From the NCBI RefSeq assembly GCF_031456295.1, contig NZ_JAVDUJ010000001.1, forward strand, positions 1,736,001 to 1,800,000: 64,000 nucleotides of DNA, read 5' to 3'. This DNA is from Arcanobacterium_A hippocoleae (GTDB lineage: Bacteria > Actinomycetota > Actinomycetes > Actinomycetales > Actinomycetaceae). The position numbers and the translations under genes are program-made. The notes beneath the pieces are model-generated. The model saw only the letters and a program-made list of their open reading frames with translations. It did not search any database and had not been told where the DNA came from. Below, piece by piece: positions 26,342 through 34,826 of this stretch (its first letter is position 1; each line of letters opens with the position of its first letter).

Positions 26342-28096
26342 ATGCATGATCCACAAGCAAAACAAAAAATCGCACAGAAAAATCAAGATCCGGATGCGGA
26401 CGCTGTAAAAACTGAAAAAGTAGCGCAAAGCGAATCAATTTTGCAAGCGCAATTCTGCAATCCAGCGCACAGTATTGATCGCGTAGCACTAGCACACCCG
26501 CAACGAACAAACCTGATCTATGGTGAGCAAAACTGGACGGTACGTGAAAGCGCAAAAATAACCCGCCAGATTGCTGAACTATTATTGCACCTAGGCGTAG
26601 CAGCAGGTGAGCGGGTGGCGCTCATCGCTCGCAATACTCCATACCATTTATGGATCCACGCCGCATGTGCACGAATCGGGGCAATCTTCGTGCCAATTTC
26701 CTACCGCTTGCAAGCACGTGAATTAGCACAACTGCTCACAATCTGCACCCCGCGCGTAGCCGTATTTGATGTAGAAACAGTTAGCGCAACATACAGCGAT
26801 GCAATTACACAGCTGCCAAAAATAAACTCAGTATTCTATCTCGACGCTGACCCGCAGGCGCCGCAATGCGATACAAACCTATTGGAACGGCACAAAATAC
26901 ACGCTTTTACAGCTGCTTACCGAGATCTTCCAGGAAAACTACTCTCCGTCGTGAAAAGAAAAATTGCCCAGATCCCTGCTGCGAAATCGCAGGCTGATCC
27001 ACTTCTGCTGAGCCAGATAGAATATCCAACTGGATTAGCCGCAATTCTCTTCACCTCCGGATCTGTAGGAATCCCGAAAGCTGTTGGGCTAACACACGCA
27101 CAACTCTATTGGGGAAATCAGAATTTCCGCGACGGATTCGAATATTCCACGGTAGATCGAGAATTAGTGGTTGCTCCACTGACCCATATTGGCGGATTTA
27201 ACGGCACCACCCTCGATCTTTTCGCACACGGTGGCACGGTCGTAGTGATGCGAGAATTTGATCCTGAACAACTCTTAACACTGCTCGAACGGCATCGTGT
27301 GGCAATGATGTTTGGAGTGCCCACAATTTACGCTGCAATGCTGAATCATCCAAAATTTGCACAATTTGATTTATCCAACTTTCGCTTGCCCCTGATCGGA
27401 GGTGCCGTAGCAGCAAAAAGCCTCCTGCAACGAATGATCGATGCTGGTCTGCGGCCAATTAACGTCTGGGGCATGACGGAAACTGCCGCCTCAGGATGTT
27501 GCCTTTCAAGTGCGCAGGCACTCACCGCCATCGGATCGATTGGGGTACCTTTTCCGCGAATAGCTACGCGCATTATCGATCCGGAAACTGGCACTGATAG
27601 TGAAAATGGTGTGGGCGAGCTAGTCCTTTCCGGGCCAAGTGTGGTGCAAGAATATTGGAATGATCCGCAAGCTACAAAGGCGGCATTCGATGGTGTCTGG
27701 CTGCATACCGGCGATTTAGTGCAGATGGATGAAAACGGTAACTTTTGGGTGACGGGAAGAATCCACAATCTCATCAATACTGGCGGCGAGAAGGTTGCGC
27801 CAGAAGAAGTCGAACGGGTGCTCAGCGAATTTCCCGGAGTGCGTGACTGTACCGTAGTGGGGATCCCAGATGAGCGTTGGGGCGAAGCTATTGCTGCCGC
27901 CCTGATACTCGAAAAAGAAACCCCGGTTCCAGACCTGCCTGCACTCCACTCTTTCGCAAAAGGACGGATCGCAAGCTATAAGCTGCCAAAATTTATTGTT
28001 CCGGTACCGGAATTTCCGATTGGGGCAAACGGTAAAGTAGATCGGCTTGCGCTTGCCAAACTACTTAGTGCTGCATCCTTGCAAGCACAGCTGTAG
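26342..28096 (+). CDS. AMP-forming acyl-CoA synthetase / ligase
   Basis: 584 residues of the ANL superfamily. The ATP-binding P-loop is AAILFTSGSVGIPKAV, the A5 motif NVWGMTETA, then LHTGDLVQMDENG and GRIHNLINTGGEKVAPEEVE (hinge), and the C-terminal catalytic lysine in GANGKVDR. It activates a carboxylic acid, probably medium/long-chain fatty acid, to acyl-AMP and acyl-CoA. The first 40 residues are a lysine/glutamine-rich extension. It starts 5 bp after apeB. Its last 32 bp overlap the end of lipA on the other strand. Chain-length preference cannot be read from the sequence. Confidence 0.88.
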   Translation: MHDPQAKQKIAQKNQDPDADAVKTEKVAQSESILQAQFCNPAHSIDRVALAHPQRTNLIYGEQNWTVRESAKITRQIAELLLHLGVAAGERVALIARNTPYHLWIHAACARIGAIFVPISYRLQARELAQLLTICTPRVAVFDVETVSATYSDAITQLPKINSVFYLDADPQAPQCDTNLLERHKIHAFTAAYRDLPGKLLSVVKRKIAQIPAAKSQADPLLLSQIEYPTGLAAILFTSGSVGIPKAVGLTHAQLYWGNQNFRDGFEYSTVDRELVVAPLTHIGGFNGTTLDLFAHGGTVVVMREFDPEQLLTLLERHRVAMMFGVPTIYAAMLNHPKFAQFDLSNFRLPLIGGAVAAKSLLQRMIDAGLRPINVWGMTETAASGCCLSSAQALTAIGSIGVPFPRIATRIIDPETGTDSENGVGELVLSGPSVVQEYWNDPQATKAAFDGVWLHTGDLVQMDENGNFWVTGRIHNLINTGGEKVAPEEVERVLSEFPGVRDCTVVGIPDERWGEAIAAALILEKETPVPDLPALHSFAKGRIASYKLPKFIVPVPEFPIGANGKVDRLALAKLLSAASLQAQL

Positions 28097-29090
28097 CCTC
28101 CTGACGGGGAACGCTTTGGGCATTCCCGATTTCGCGCAAATGCTCTGGGATCTCCCAACCTTTTGCGCGCATCGCCCGCGCCCAAAGCGTACCCGAACGA
28201 TAAGAAGAACGCACCAGCGGGCCAGCCATAATACCGGCAAAACCGATTTCATAGCCGATTTTCGTCAACTCTACAAACTCATTTGGTTTCACCCAGCGGT
28301 CGATCGGATGATGCAATGGAGAAGGACGCAAATATTGTGTAATCGTCAGGATATCGCAGCCGGCTTCAGATAAATCCTGCATTGTGGCAATAATTTCATC
28401 CGTTGTCTCACCCATTCCGAGAATTAAATTCGATTTCGTGATCAAAGAATTCTCTGCAGCGAAAGTAATTAAATCCAGGGAGCGCTCGTAACGGAATGCG
28501 GGGCGAATTTCTTTGAAAATTCGTGGCACCGTTTCCAGATTATGCGCCAACACCTCAGGACGGGCATCGAATACCTGCTGTAATGCTGGAGCTCCGCCAC
28601 GCATATCGTCAATGAGTAACTCGACACCCGTCTTTGGGGCAAGCTCATGGATCTTTCGGCAGGTTTCGGCATAAAGCCAAGATGCGCCGTCAGCTAGATC
28701 ATCACGGGTAACACCAGTAATAGTGGTGTAATGTAAATCCATTTCACGCACTTTTTCAGCCACGCGGCGCGGCTCATCAACATCATATTCGGTAGGCCGC
28801 CCCGTCTTGATAAAACAAAAATCACAGCGGCGAGTGCAAATATCTCCACCAATGAGGAACGAAGCCTCACGATCTTCCCAGCATTCATAAATGTTTGGGC
28901 AGTTCGCTTCCTCGCATACTGTGTGGAGAGAAGCACCATGCACACGATTGCGCATATCGTGATATTCTTTTCCGACCGTGGCGGTAGTTTTGATCCACTC
29001 CGGTTTTGTTTCAATCGGAGTTTCCATATTGCGTGTTTCTACACGCAGCAGTTTACGTCCATCTGGATCAACGCGGGGTGCTGGACTCAC
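28065..29090 (-). CDS. lipA: Lipoyl synthase
   Basis: Radical-SAM enzyme that inserts two sulfurs into octanoyl groups on E2/H proteins. 341 residues from the GTG at 29090, chosen because it forms a GTGA overlap with the lipB stop and has GGAGGAGG 5-6 nt upstream. The resulting start, SPAPRVDPDGRKLLRVETRN, aligns with actinobacterial LipA. Auxiliary cluster cysteines lie in CEEANCPNIYEC and the SAM cluster in CTRRCDFC. RSSYR near the end supplies the RSSY serine ligand. The product serves Kgd-type complexes. The 3' end overlaps the convergent acyl-CoA ligase gene. Confidence 0.95.
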   Translation of the reverse strand: MSPAPRVDPDGRKLLRVETRNMETPIETKPEWIKTTATVGKEYHDMRNRVHGASLHTVCEEANCPNIYECWEDREASFLIGGDICTRRCDFCFIKTGRPTEYDVDEPRRVAEKVREMDLHYTTITGVTRDDLADGASWLYAETCRKIHELAPKTGVELLIDDMRGGAPALQQVFDARPEVLAHNLETVPRIFKEIRPAFRYERSLDLITFAAENSLITKSNLILGMGETTDEIIATMQDLSEAGCDILTITQYLRPSPLHHPIDRWVKPNEFVELTKIGYEIGFAGIMAGPLVRSSYRSGTLWARAMRAKGWEIPEHLREIGNAQSVPRQEATAVLARMQH

Positions 29091-29854
29091 TTTTCCTCCT
29101 CCTGCTTTGGCTTCCATGCTACGCCAGTTTTTGCCGGTAAATCATTGCTTGCCAGATCTTTCCAAGCTTGGGCAAGGTAAGGGCTAGGATCGAGCTGAAT
29201 CAACTCCGTCTGCTTACGTGCCAGGAGCAGAAACTGGGAGTAGGACCGGTTTAGCTCGGCGGCAAGTATTGGGAGCACATCAGCAAGCGAAGTTTGCATC
29301 CCTTGTGCCTGTAGCGAAGTAACACCGGCATCAGTGATTCCACATGGGATCACTTCCAGAAACTTTGCCAAATTCGTATTCACATTGAATGCTAATCCGT
29401 GCATTGAAGTTTCGTGCGCAAATTTAATGCCAATTGCACAAATTTTTTCGTCTTGTTTGCCGTCCTGACAAATCCATACTCCGGAGCGACCAGGTATTTG
29501 CACGCCGTAAATCGCGAATTTTTCCAGTGCGCGAATAATCGCTTTTTCAGTATTCCGCACAAAAGCTACCACATCGTGAGGGGCTTGCACTTTCACAATC
29601 GGGTAAAGCACAAGCTGCCCAGGGCCATGATAAGTTACTGACCCGCCACGATCCATTTGAATCACAGGGACACTGCGGTCTGGAATATCTTCCGGTTTAG
29701 TGCGGCGCCCAGCAGTATAAGTATCGCAAGCTTCCCAAGCGATAAAAGTATCAGGATGGGAAAGTTTGCCAACTTCCCGGTTGAGCCGCCGCTGGATCGT
29801 ATCCACGAGCATGTAATCGAGCGGACCTTGATCAAGGAGATTTAAAATATGCAC
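29087..29854 (-). CDS. lipB: Octanoyl-(ACP)-protein N-octanoyltransferase
   Basis: 255 residues. It transfers octanoyl from ACP to lipoyl domains for LipA. Family blocks seen: TYTAGRRTKPEDIP, RGGSVTYHGPGQLVLYPIV, and the catalytic Lys/Cys pair in GIKFAHETSMHGLAFNV and IPCGITDAGVTSL. The GTG start at 29854 lies inside GAGAAGGTG, so it lacks a spaced Shine-Dalgarno. A TAGGCT -10-like box ends 6 nt upstream, again suggesting a leaderless message. The C-terminal 25 residues are extra (KPKQEEEK). It overlaps lipA by 4 bp. Confidence 0.92.
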   Translation of the reverse strand: MHILNLLDQGPLDYMLVDTIQRRLNREVGKLSHPDTFIAWEACDTYTAGRRTKPEDIPDRSVPVIQMDRGGSVTYHGPGQLVLYPIVKVQAPHDVVAFVRNTEKAIIRALEKFAIYGVQIPGRSGVWICQDGKQDEKICAIGIKFAHETSMHGLAFNVNTNLAKFLEVIPCGITDAGVTSLQAQGMQTSLADVLPILAAELNRSYSQFLLLARKQTELIQLDPSPYLAQAWKDLASNDLPAKTGVAWKPKQEEEK

Positions 29855-30123
29855 CTTCTCAGCCTAACTGCTGCAGTGCATCGCTGCGAGTTCATGGCTG
29901 TGAGACAGCTTAACTTGCAGCAGCCGAATGCGAAAAAGAAATAAAACATCATTTGGTGATACTCAGCGCAGAAAGAGCGTTGAAATATAAAAGCACAAAG
30001 GCAGACGCGTAGACTTTACTCTCGGAAAGTAACCTGCTGTGATCTGAGCAAAAAGTTGATGCACTATGAAGAAACTGGTGAATTTGAGCAGGCTGGCAGG
30101 AATCAACGACTTAGGGGATATGG

Positions 30124-32058
30124 ATGGCAAAACGCGCAGATTTGCGAAATGTGGCGATTGTGGCACACGTCGATCATGGAAAGACGACACTTGTGGATGC
30201 GATGCTCTGGCAAGGAGGCGCATTTGATGCGCACACCACCGTCGAAAAGACAGGTGAACGGATCATGGATTCGGGCGATCTGGAGCGCGAAAAAGGGATC
30301 ACGATTCTCGCAAAAAATACTGCGATCACCTATCATGGACCGTCTGCAGCAGAATTTGGTGCGCCGCAAGGAGTGACGATCAACGTGATCGACACTCCAG
30401 GGCACGCTGATTTTTCCGGCGAGGTTGAACGCGGACTTTCAATGGTTGACGGTGTGGTTTTGCTGGTAGATGCATCTGAAGGGCCACTGCCGCAAACTCG
30501 TTTTGTGCTGCGCAAAGCGCTTGAAGCAAATCTTCCGGTGATCCCCGTCATTAATAAAGTAGATCGGCAAGATGCGCGGATTTCGGAAATCGTGAGCCAA
30601 ACGCAAGATTTGCTCCTTTCGCTCGCTGCCGATATTGAAGATTCTGCTGCTTTGGATCTTGACCGGCTGCTGGAGATCCCAACGATTTTTGCGGCGGCAA
30701 AAGCTGGTTATGCAGATACTGAACAGCCAGCTGATGGTGGGCTTCCCAGAAACCAAAATCTTGAACCGCTTTTCCGGGCGATTCTTGAATATATTCCAGC
30801 TCCAGAATATGAAGCCGATGCTCCGCTCGTAGCCCAAGTAACGAATCTGGATGCCTCGCCATTCCTCGGGCGTCTCGCACTTTGCCGCATATACTCAGGA
30901 AAACTGGAGGCAAATACGTGGATGGGGCTGATGGATGGGGCAGAAGGCAAGCTTGAACGCGTACACGTGACCGAACTTTTGCGGACGGAAGGGCTTGAGC
31001 GGAAGCCGGCGAAATCAGCTGGTCCAGGTGAAATCGTAGCAATTGCGGGGATCCCGAATATTACGATCGGGCAAACACTCGTCGATCTCGAAGACCCGCG
31101 CCCTCGTCCGCGGATCCATATTGACGATCCGGCAATTTCAATGACGATCGGCATTAATACATCACCGTTGGCAGGCAAAGTAAAAGGGCATAAACTGACA
31201 GCGCGGCAAGTACGTGATCGGCTCACGCAAGAGCTGGTCGGTAATGTTTCAATCCGGGTGCTGCCAACCGACCGTCCAGATGCTTGGGAGGTGCAAGATC
31301 GTGGCGAACTTGCACTTGCGATTCTGGTAGAGACGATGCGCCGGGAAGGTTTTGAATTGACGGTAGGCAAACCGCAGGTGGTCAAACGCGTGATCGACGG
31401 GGTAGTACATGAACCGTGGGAGCGTGCAACGATTGACGTGCCTGAGGAATATCTTGGTGCCGTCACACAGCTGATGGCTGCCCGGAAAGGGCAAATGGAA
31501 ACAATGACGAATCACGGTACTGGATGGGTGCGGATGGAATTCGTGGTGCCATCGCGTGGGATGATTGGCTTCCGCACCCAGTTCCTGACGCAAACTCGGG
31601 GAACCGGGATCGCCGCATCGATTTCGGAAGGATACCAGCCGTGGGCAGGGCCGATCGAATCGCGGATCACCGGCTCACTCGTTTCCGACCGTTCCGGGCA
31701 GATCACTGCCTATTCACTGCAACGGCTCGAAGATCGCGGCACCTTCTTTGTGAAACCAGGTGAAGAAACATATGAAGGGCAAGTTGTGGGTGAGAATCCG
31801 CGCAATGAAGATATGGACGTGAATATCGTAAAAGCAAAAGAAATGACGAATATGCGTTCGGCAACAGCGGATGTATTTGAAACTTTGCAGGCTTCACGCA
31901 CGCTCACCCTCGAAGAGTCAATCGAATTCGCAGCAGAGGATGAATGCATTGAAGTCACTCCAGAAGTGGTGCGCTTGCGGAAAGTGACGCTCTCAGCGAT
32001 TGAGCGCGCTCGCGAAGCTGGGCGGAAGAAGCGTGAGGCGAAAGCAGCACAAGCGTGA
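30124..32058 (+). CDS. typA: Translational GTPase TypA/BipA
   Basis: 644 residues, of the EF-G-like GTPase family that binds ribosomes under stress and during 50S assembly. G motifs: AHVDHGKTT (G1), EREKGITI (G2), DTPGHADF (G3), NKVDR (G4) and AAAKAGY (G5). Domain V and the BipA-specific C-terminal domain (residues about 400-620, with GRMIGFRTQFLTQTRGTG region) are complete. AGGGGA lies 5 nt before the ATG. It ends in a GTGA overlap with the next small membrane-protein gene. Confidence 0.96.
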   Translation: MAKRADLRNVAIVAHVDHGKTTLVDAMLWQGGAFDAHTTVEKTGERIMDSGDLEREKGITILAKNTAITYHGPSAAEFGAPQGVTINVIDTPGHADFSGEVERGLSMVDGVVLLVDASEGPLPQTRFVLRKALEANLPVIPVINKVDRQDARISEIVSQTQDLLLSLAADIEDSAALDLDRLLEIPTIFAAAKAGYADTEQPADGGLPRNQNLEPLFRAILEYIPAPEYEADAPLVAQVTNLDASPFLGRLALCRIYSGKLEANTWMGLMDGAEGKLERVHVTELLRTEGLERKPAKSAGPGEIVAIAGIPNITIGQTLVDLEDPRPRPRIHIDDPAISMTIGINTSPLAGKVKGHKLTARQVRDRLTQELVGNVSIRVLPTDRPDAWEVQDRGELALAILVETMRREGFELTVGKPQVVKRVIDGVVHEPWERATIDVPEEYLGAVTQLMAARKGQMETMTNHGTGWVRMEFVVPSRGMIGFRTQFLTQTRGTGIAASISEGYQPWAGPIESRITGSLVSDRSGQITAYSLQRLEDRGTFFVKPGEETYEGQVVGENPRNEDMDVNIVKAKEMTNMRSATADVFETLQASRTLTLEESIEFAAEDECIEVTPEVVRLRKVTLSAIERAREAGRKKREAKAAQA

Positions 32059-32417
32059 ATCGGCAACGGCAACGTTCGCTATGGGAGTTGCTCGCTGGGG
32101 TGCTGCTTGGCGGATTTGCGGGAAGCGTGGCGGTGATCGTACACGCTTCGCCGGTTGATTTGGCGTGGGTTGGTTTGATTCTCGCCACTGTGATCATTCT
32201 TACCGGAGGGTGGTTAGCTTACGAAGGGGCAGGATTTTTTGGTGAGCTGGGATACTCTTTAGCGGTGATTGGGGTTACTTGCAGCTTAATGCTCGCGCTC
32301 GTTGGTGATGATTTGGTAGCCTTGCCAAATGAATTTGCCTCACAAATCTGGGTTTATACCGCCCCGATTTTAGCTGCTGTGTTGTTCACCGCAGCATTGG
32401 TGAAGAATTATCGCTAA
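32055..32417 (+). CDS. Small four-helix membrane protein (DUF6113-like)
   Basis: 120 residues starting at the GTG that overlaps the typA stop (GTGA). Four hydrophobic segments (about 12-30, 37-55, 66-82, 97-115) with a basic N-terminus. Actinobacterial typA-ferredoxin neighbourhoods often carry a small membrane protein of this size, so it is probably that family, but I do not recognise a function. Confidence 0.6.
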   Translation: MNRQRQRSLWELLAGVLLGGFAGSVAVIVHASPVDLAWVGLILATVIILTGGWLAYEGAGFFGELGYSLAVIGVTCSLMLALVGDDLVALPNEFASQIWVYTAPILAAVLFTAALVKNYR

Positions 32418-32543
32418 GATTTGTAGCGAATCAGGAAATGTTTTTATGCAATATTCTTTATTGGAATATGTGCCAGGCAGGTTTTGCTGTTCAGCGAAAA
32501 TAGCTGCTTGAATGCGTTGAAAGTTTTGGAAGGGGAAGCAGAA

Positions 32544-32861
32544 ATGACGTACGTAATTGCCTTGCCATGTGTGGATGTAAAGGATCGCGCATGTGTGGAT
32601 GAATGCCCAGTGGATTGCATTTATGAAGGAGAACGCACGTTATACATTCATCCTGATGAGTGTGTAGACTGCGGCGCTTGCGAGCCTGTTTGCCCAACGG
32701 AAGCAATCTATTATGAAGATGATTTGCCGGCGGAATGGGCTGCATATCAAGATGCAAACGCTGAGTTCTTTGATGAGATCGGGGCTCCGGGTGGTGCGGC
32801 GAAAATGGGTGTGATTCAGCATGATCACCCGTTAATTGCGAAACTTCCTCCGCAGGCTTAA
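32544..32861 (+). CDS. fdxA: 7Fe ferredoxin (one 3Fe-4S, one 4Fe-4S)
   Basis: 105 residues from the ATG at 32544, which has GGAAGGGGAAG upstream. Cysteine pattern matches 7Fe ferredoxins: Cys9, Cys17 and Cys50 for the 3Fe-4S cluster, Cys21, Cys40, Cys43 and Cys46 for the 4Fe-4S cluster, and the spare Cys25 in CPVDC. The rest (WAAYQDANAEFFDEIGAPGGA) is the usual actinobacterial FdxA tail. An electron carrier for cytosolic redox enzymes; partners unknown. A strong terminator follows. Confidence 0.93.
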   Translation: MTYVIALPCVDVKDRACVDECPVDCIYEGERTLYIHPDECVDCGACEPVCPTEAIYYEDDLPAEWAAYQDANAEFFDEIGAPGGAAKMGVIQHDHPLIAKLPPQA

Positions 32862-32888
32862 GTGAGGAGCTAGTGCTCCCGGTATTTC

Positions 32889-32940
32889 TGTAAGGCTTGA
32901 TGCGGGCGTTTGCTTTTGTGCGCCAGCATCAAGCCTTACA
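32889..32940 (+). terminator. Terminator of the typA-fdxA operon
   Basis: 15-bp perfect inverted repeat (32889-32903 / 32926-32940) 27 bp past the fdxA stop, followed by atttccc. Confidence 0.75.
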
Positions 32941-33113
32941 ATTTCCCTTGCATGGTTCGCCTGCTTGAGCACTTTTCTGTAGCGTGATAGGTGGCACAAA
33001 AAAAGAAAATATCTTTAAGTAAAGATAAAATGCTGCGAGGAGACTCACATTAGAGTACGCTGGTGATTAAGAAATTTAGATAAATTTGCAAATCTGGTGA
33101 CAAAGCAGTCGCT

Positions 33114-33142
33114 GAGATCCAGTGCTTGAGAGATCCAGTGCT
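33114..33142 (+). repeat. 16-bp-period tandem duplication before gltA
   Basis: GAGATCCAGTGCT occurs at 33114-33126 and again at 33130-33142, then diverges. It lies just upstream of the gltA ribosome-binding site, in the leader. Probably a simple local duplication. Confidence 0.6.
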
Positions 33143-33160
33143 CAAGAGAAGGGCAAGCTA

Positions 33161-34492
33161 ATGGCTTCTAATGCAAAAATCACAATTGATGGCAATGAGC
33201 TTGAACTGCAGCGAATAAACGCTACTGCAGGAAACGACGGTTTCAAAATAAACAACCTATTACAAACCACTGGCACCGTCACTATCGATCCCGGTTTTAC
33301 GAATACCGCCTCATGTGCATCTAAAATCACGTACATTGACGGCGGGAATGGGATCTTGCGGTACCGTGGTTATCCGATTGAGCAACTCGCAAAGCATTGT
33401 TCTTTCCTTGAAGTAGCCTATCTTTTGATCTATGGACGTTTACCCGATGCAAATTCGTTAGCTGCTTTCGTGCATCGAATCAAACGGCATACGCTGCTGC
33501 ATGAGGACTTCCGTTCATTCTTCACTGCATTTCCCTCGCATGGTCACCCGATGTCAATTTTGCAGGCAGGAATCGCTGGCCTGGGGACATACTACGAAGA
33601 CACTCTCGATCCGCATGATTCTGCACAGCGCGATTTAGCGTCCGTCTTGCTTTTAGCAAAAGTACCGACGATGATTGCCTATGCGTCCAAGCGGGCGACT
33701 GGTTTGCCGCTGCTCTATCCAGATTCTTCGAAATCGTATACCGAAGATTTTCTCCGCATGACCTTCGCACTGCCATATCAAAACCATGATGTGGATCCGA
33801 CTATCGTGAATGCACTCGATAAGCTCTTCATCCTACATGCGGATCATGAACAGAATTGCTCCACCTCTACAGTGCGGCTAGTGGGTTCTTCCCATGCCAG
33901 TATTTATGCATCGGTAGCAGCAGGAGTAGGAGCTCTTTCTGGGCCATTGCATGGGGGTGCGAATGAAGCCGTGCTGAATATGCTGAGCTCGATTCGAGAG
34001 CAGGGGCTGCAAATATCTGATTTCGTAGACCAGGTAAAAGATAAGCAAAATTCGGTGAAACTAATGGGCTTTGGGCATCGTGTCTATAAAAACTACGATC
34101 CGCGTGCCACAATCGTGAAAGAGCTTGCGGATGAAGTTCTCGATCAGCTTGGCGGAGATTCAGAGCTTTTCGATATGGCACGCGAGCTGGAGCAATTTGC
34201 TTTAAGCGACGATTATTTTGTGCAGCGAAACTTGTATCCAAATGTTGATTTCTACACTGGCTTGATTTACAAAGCGATGGGTTTCCCAACGCAAATGTTT
34301 ACTCCGCTTTTCGCATTAGGGCGCTTGCCAGGATGGATTGCGCAATATCATGAGCTGATTCTTGACCCAGAGCAGAAGATTGGGCGTCCGCGGCAAGTTT
34401 ATATTGGCGCACCTGAGCGGAATTGGGTGCCAATGAATGAACGTGAGACACAAAATCGTCGTTTCTCCGACCTCGCGGACGGGATCGTATAA
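33161..34492 (+). CDS. gltA: Citrate synthase
   Basis: 443 residues from the ATG at 33161 (MASNAKITIDG), with GAAGGG 7 nt upstream; a longer in-frame start crosses the tandem repeat and lacks a site. It condenses acetyl-CoA and oxaloacetate. Catalytic residues lie in HADHEQNCSTSTVRLVGS, PLHGGANE (His), GFGHRVYKN (His) and PNVDFYTG (Asp). Hexameric GltA-type length. With icd and kgd in this window it shows an oxidative TCA branch. Confidence 0.96.
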   Translation: MASNAKITIDGNELELQRINATAGNDGFKINNLLQTTGTVTIDPGFTNTASCASKITYIDGGNGILRYRGYPIEQLAKHCSFLEVAYLLIYGRLPDANSLAAFVHRIKRHTLLHEDFRSFFTAFPSHGHPMSILQAGIAGLGTYYEDTLDPHDSAQRDLASVLLLAKVPTMIAYASKRATGLPLLYPDSSKSYTEDFLRMTFALPYQNHDVDPTIVNALDKLFILHADHEQNCSTSTVRLVGSSHASIYASVAAGVGALSGPLHGGANEAVLNMLSSIREQGLQISDFVDQVKDKQNSVKLMGFGHRVYKNYDPRATIVKELADEVLDQLGGDSELFDMARELEQFALSDDYFVQRNLYPNVDFYTGLIYKAMGFPTQMFTPLFALGRLPGWIAQYHELILDPEQKIGRPRQVYIGAPERNWVPMNERETQNRRFSDLADGIV

Positions 34493-34826
34493 GAGAATAT
34501 TTTGCACTGCACACTCTGATATTTGCTGCAGAATTGCGTAAAAGCGCAGCTCTGTGAATTGTTTTTGGGGTCAAAGTGGCAAAATGGAGTGAGTTTTTGT
34601 TATCCTCTGCATCAGGCAGTATTTGAGATTGCTTGTGGCAATGAGATTTCATCGGTGTGATCTCTGCTCCTTGTGCAAGGCGTTTGCTGCGCACAAAATT
34701 AGATTCAAGCTTTGCCAATGGTGTTCCAAAAGAAATTCGATTCTTGCATCAAGAAGCAGCAGCAAATCAGTAATTGAGCATCAAGAAGTGCTGCTAAATA
34801 AACACGAAGGCGTGTGAAGGAGAATA
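34493..34826. other. Gene-free leader region of the surface beta-galactosidase
   Basis: 334 bp without an ORF of its own. It ends with AAGGAG (34817-34822) before the galactosidase start. I see no clear operator, riboswitch or strong terminator for gltA in it, and cannot assign a promoter. Confidence 0.4.

Noticed and set aside
30708..31466. 252-codon open frame antisense to typA
   Set aside because: Serine/arginine-rich translation typical of an antisense shadow, inside a conserved GTPase gene.
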